Positions 5,293-5,717 of a DNA stretch of 5,717 nucleotides are shown here, one piece after another (position 1 is the first letter of the stretch; the number at the start of each line of letters is the position of its first letter). This stretch comes from an uncultured Clostridium sp. GTDB lineage: Bacteria; Bacillota; Clostridia; TANB77; CAG-508. The DNA lies in NCBI GenBank assembly GCA_905203195.1, contig CAJKVD010000060.1, positions 1 through 5,717 of the forward strand. The letters run 5' to 3'. A program made the position numbers and the translations under genes. Under the pieces are notes generated by a model, which made no database searches, had not been told where the DNA came from, and saw only the letters and a list, made by a program, of their open reading frames with translations.

Positions 5293-5717
5293 TTACATTA
5301 TAATATTGATGTTTATTACTCCTTTGTTTTCTTGTAATTTTATCTCATTACTTTCTTGCTCTTTTTCATTAATTTTTATTTTGCTAACTCCTGTTTCTTT
5401 ACTATTTGGATTTTCAATTAATATATTATATACTGTATTTTTCCATTTATATCTCATGCTATATGTTCTCCATTCCTTTGGAATGCATGGATTTATTTTC
5501 ATTATTTCTTTTTCTATTTTTAGACCTAATATATACTCTATTCCTGCTTTATAATACCAACTTGATGATCCTGTATACCATGTCCATCCTCCTCTTCCTG
5601 CTAAATTTCCTGCACCATAAATATCTGCTGGCATTACATATGGCTCTACTTTATATTTTTTTGCCATTTCTTTTGTTCTTGCATGTTCTACTGGATTTAT
5701 CATTTTATATAATTCAA
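5293..5717 (-). CDS. C-terminal end of a GH94 glycoside phosphorylase / cyclic beta-1,2-glucan synthase-like protein (partial)
   Basis: About 140 C-terminal residues of a protein whose start lies beyond the right edge; the frame is open through 5717 (ELYKMINPVEHAR), so the Met at 5703 is internal. Hallmarks of the end of the GH94 (alpha/alpha)6 barrel are MINPVEHAR, the VEPYVMPADIY segment, GRGGWTWYTGSSSWYY, GIEYILGL and then NPCIPKEW, followed by a C-terminal beta-sandwich segment (RYKWKNTVYNILIENP). GH94 enzymes phosphorolyse or synthesise beta-glucosides such as cellobiose, chitobiose and beta-1,2-oligoglucans. In NdvB/Cgs proteins this domain sets the chain length of cyclic beta-1,2-glucan. 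The LYxxxNPxxHA plus RGGWTWYTGS pattern most recalls the NdvB-like and beta-1,2-oligoglucan branch, but the catalytic acid and any glycosyltransferase domain would be outside the window, so the substrate cannot be fixed. It ends in TAA, followed by a strong hairpin terminator. Confidence 0.85.
   Translation of the reverse strand, partial: ELYKMINPVEHARTKEMAKKYKVEPYVMPADIYGAGNLAGRGGWTWYTGSSSWYYKAGIEYILGLKIEKEIMKINPCIPKEWRTYSMRYKWKNTVYNILIENPNSKETGVSKIKINEKEQESNEIKLQENKGVININIIM

Noticed and set aside
4581..5554. Plus-strand open frames at 4581-4832 and 5306-5554
   Set aside because: Antisense shadows of the response regulator and the GH94 gene; poly-Leu or Phe-rich composition and no start signals.

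Overview
The window comes from a very AT-rich, Gram-positive, probably spore-forming Clostridia-like bacterium (Bacillota). The signs are the strong A/T codon bias (TTA, AGA, AAA, ATA), AGGAGG-type ribosome sites, sigma-A-like promoters, compact U-tract terminators, a SpoVD-type penicillin-binding protein, a WalR/YycF-type response regulator and an Rpn/PD-(D/E)XK 'transposase' of the kind common in gut Clostridia. Species cannot be named from this.

Layout: (1) Positions 1-1052, minus strand, hold a YifB/ComM-type AAA+ ATPase gene. It is broken by an apparent one-base insertion near position 176 and runs off the left edge. (2) Positions 1053-1141 are a short divergent promoter region. (3) Positions 1142-3403, plus strand, hold a complete class B penicillin-binding protein with two PASTA domains, best matched to SpoVD, closed by a strong terminator. 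(4) Positions 3453-4088, minus strand, hold an Rpn-family nuclease-like gene, tail-to-tail with spoVD. It appears to lack its catalytic glutamate. (5) Positions 4089-4419 are noncoding: leader and consensus promoter of the Rpn gene, then an A/T-rich stretch and the response-regulator terminator. (6) Positions 4420-5160, minus strand, hold a WalR-like response regulator with a GTG start, its own promoter and its own terminator, and no histidine kinase beside it. (7) Positions 5293-5717, minus strand, hold the C-terminal end of a GH94 glycoside phosphorylase or cyclic beta-glucan synthase-like protein that enters from the right edge.

Each gene seems to be its own transcription unit. No multi-gene system can be reconstructed. 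Themes that recur are cell envelope (SpoVD, WalR-like regulator, GH94 glucan enzyme) and DNA transactions (YifB/ComM, Rpn), but co-function is inference only. The most informative observations are the yifB frameshift, the conserved SpoVD redox-cysteine pair, the Glu-to-Gly change in the Rpn active site, and the orphan state of the WalR-like regulator. I did not find convincing evidence of an undescribed system.
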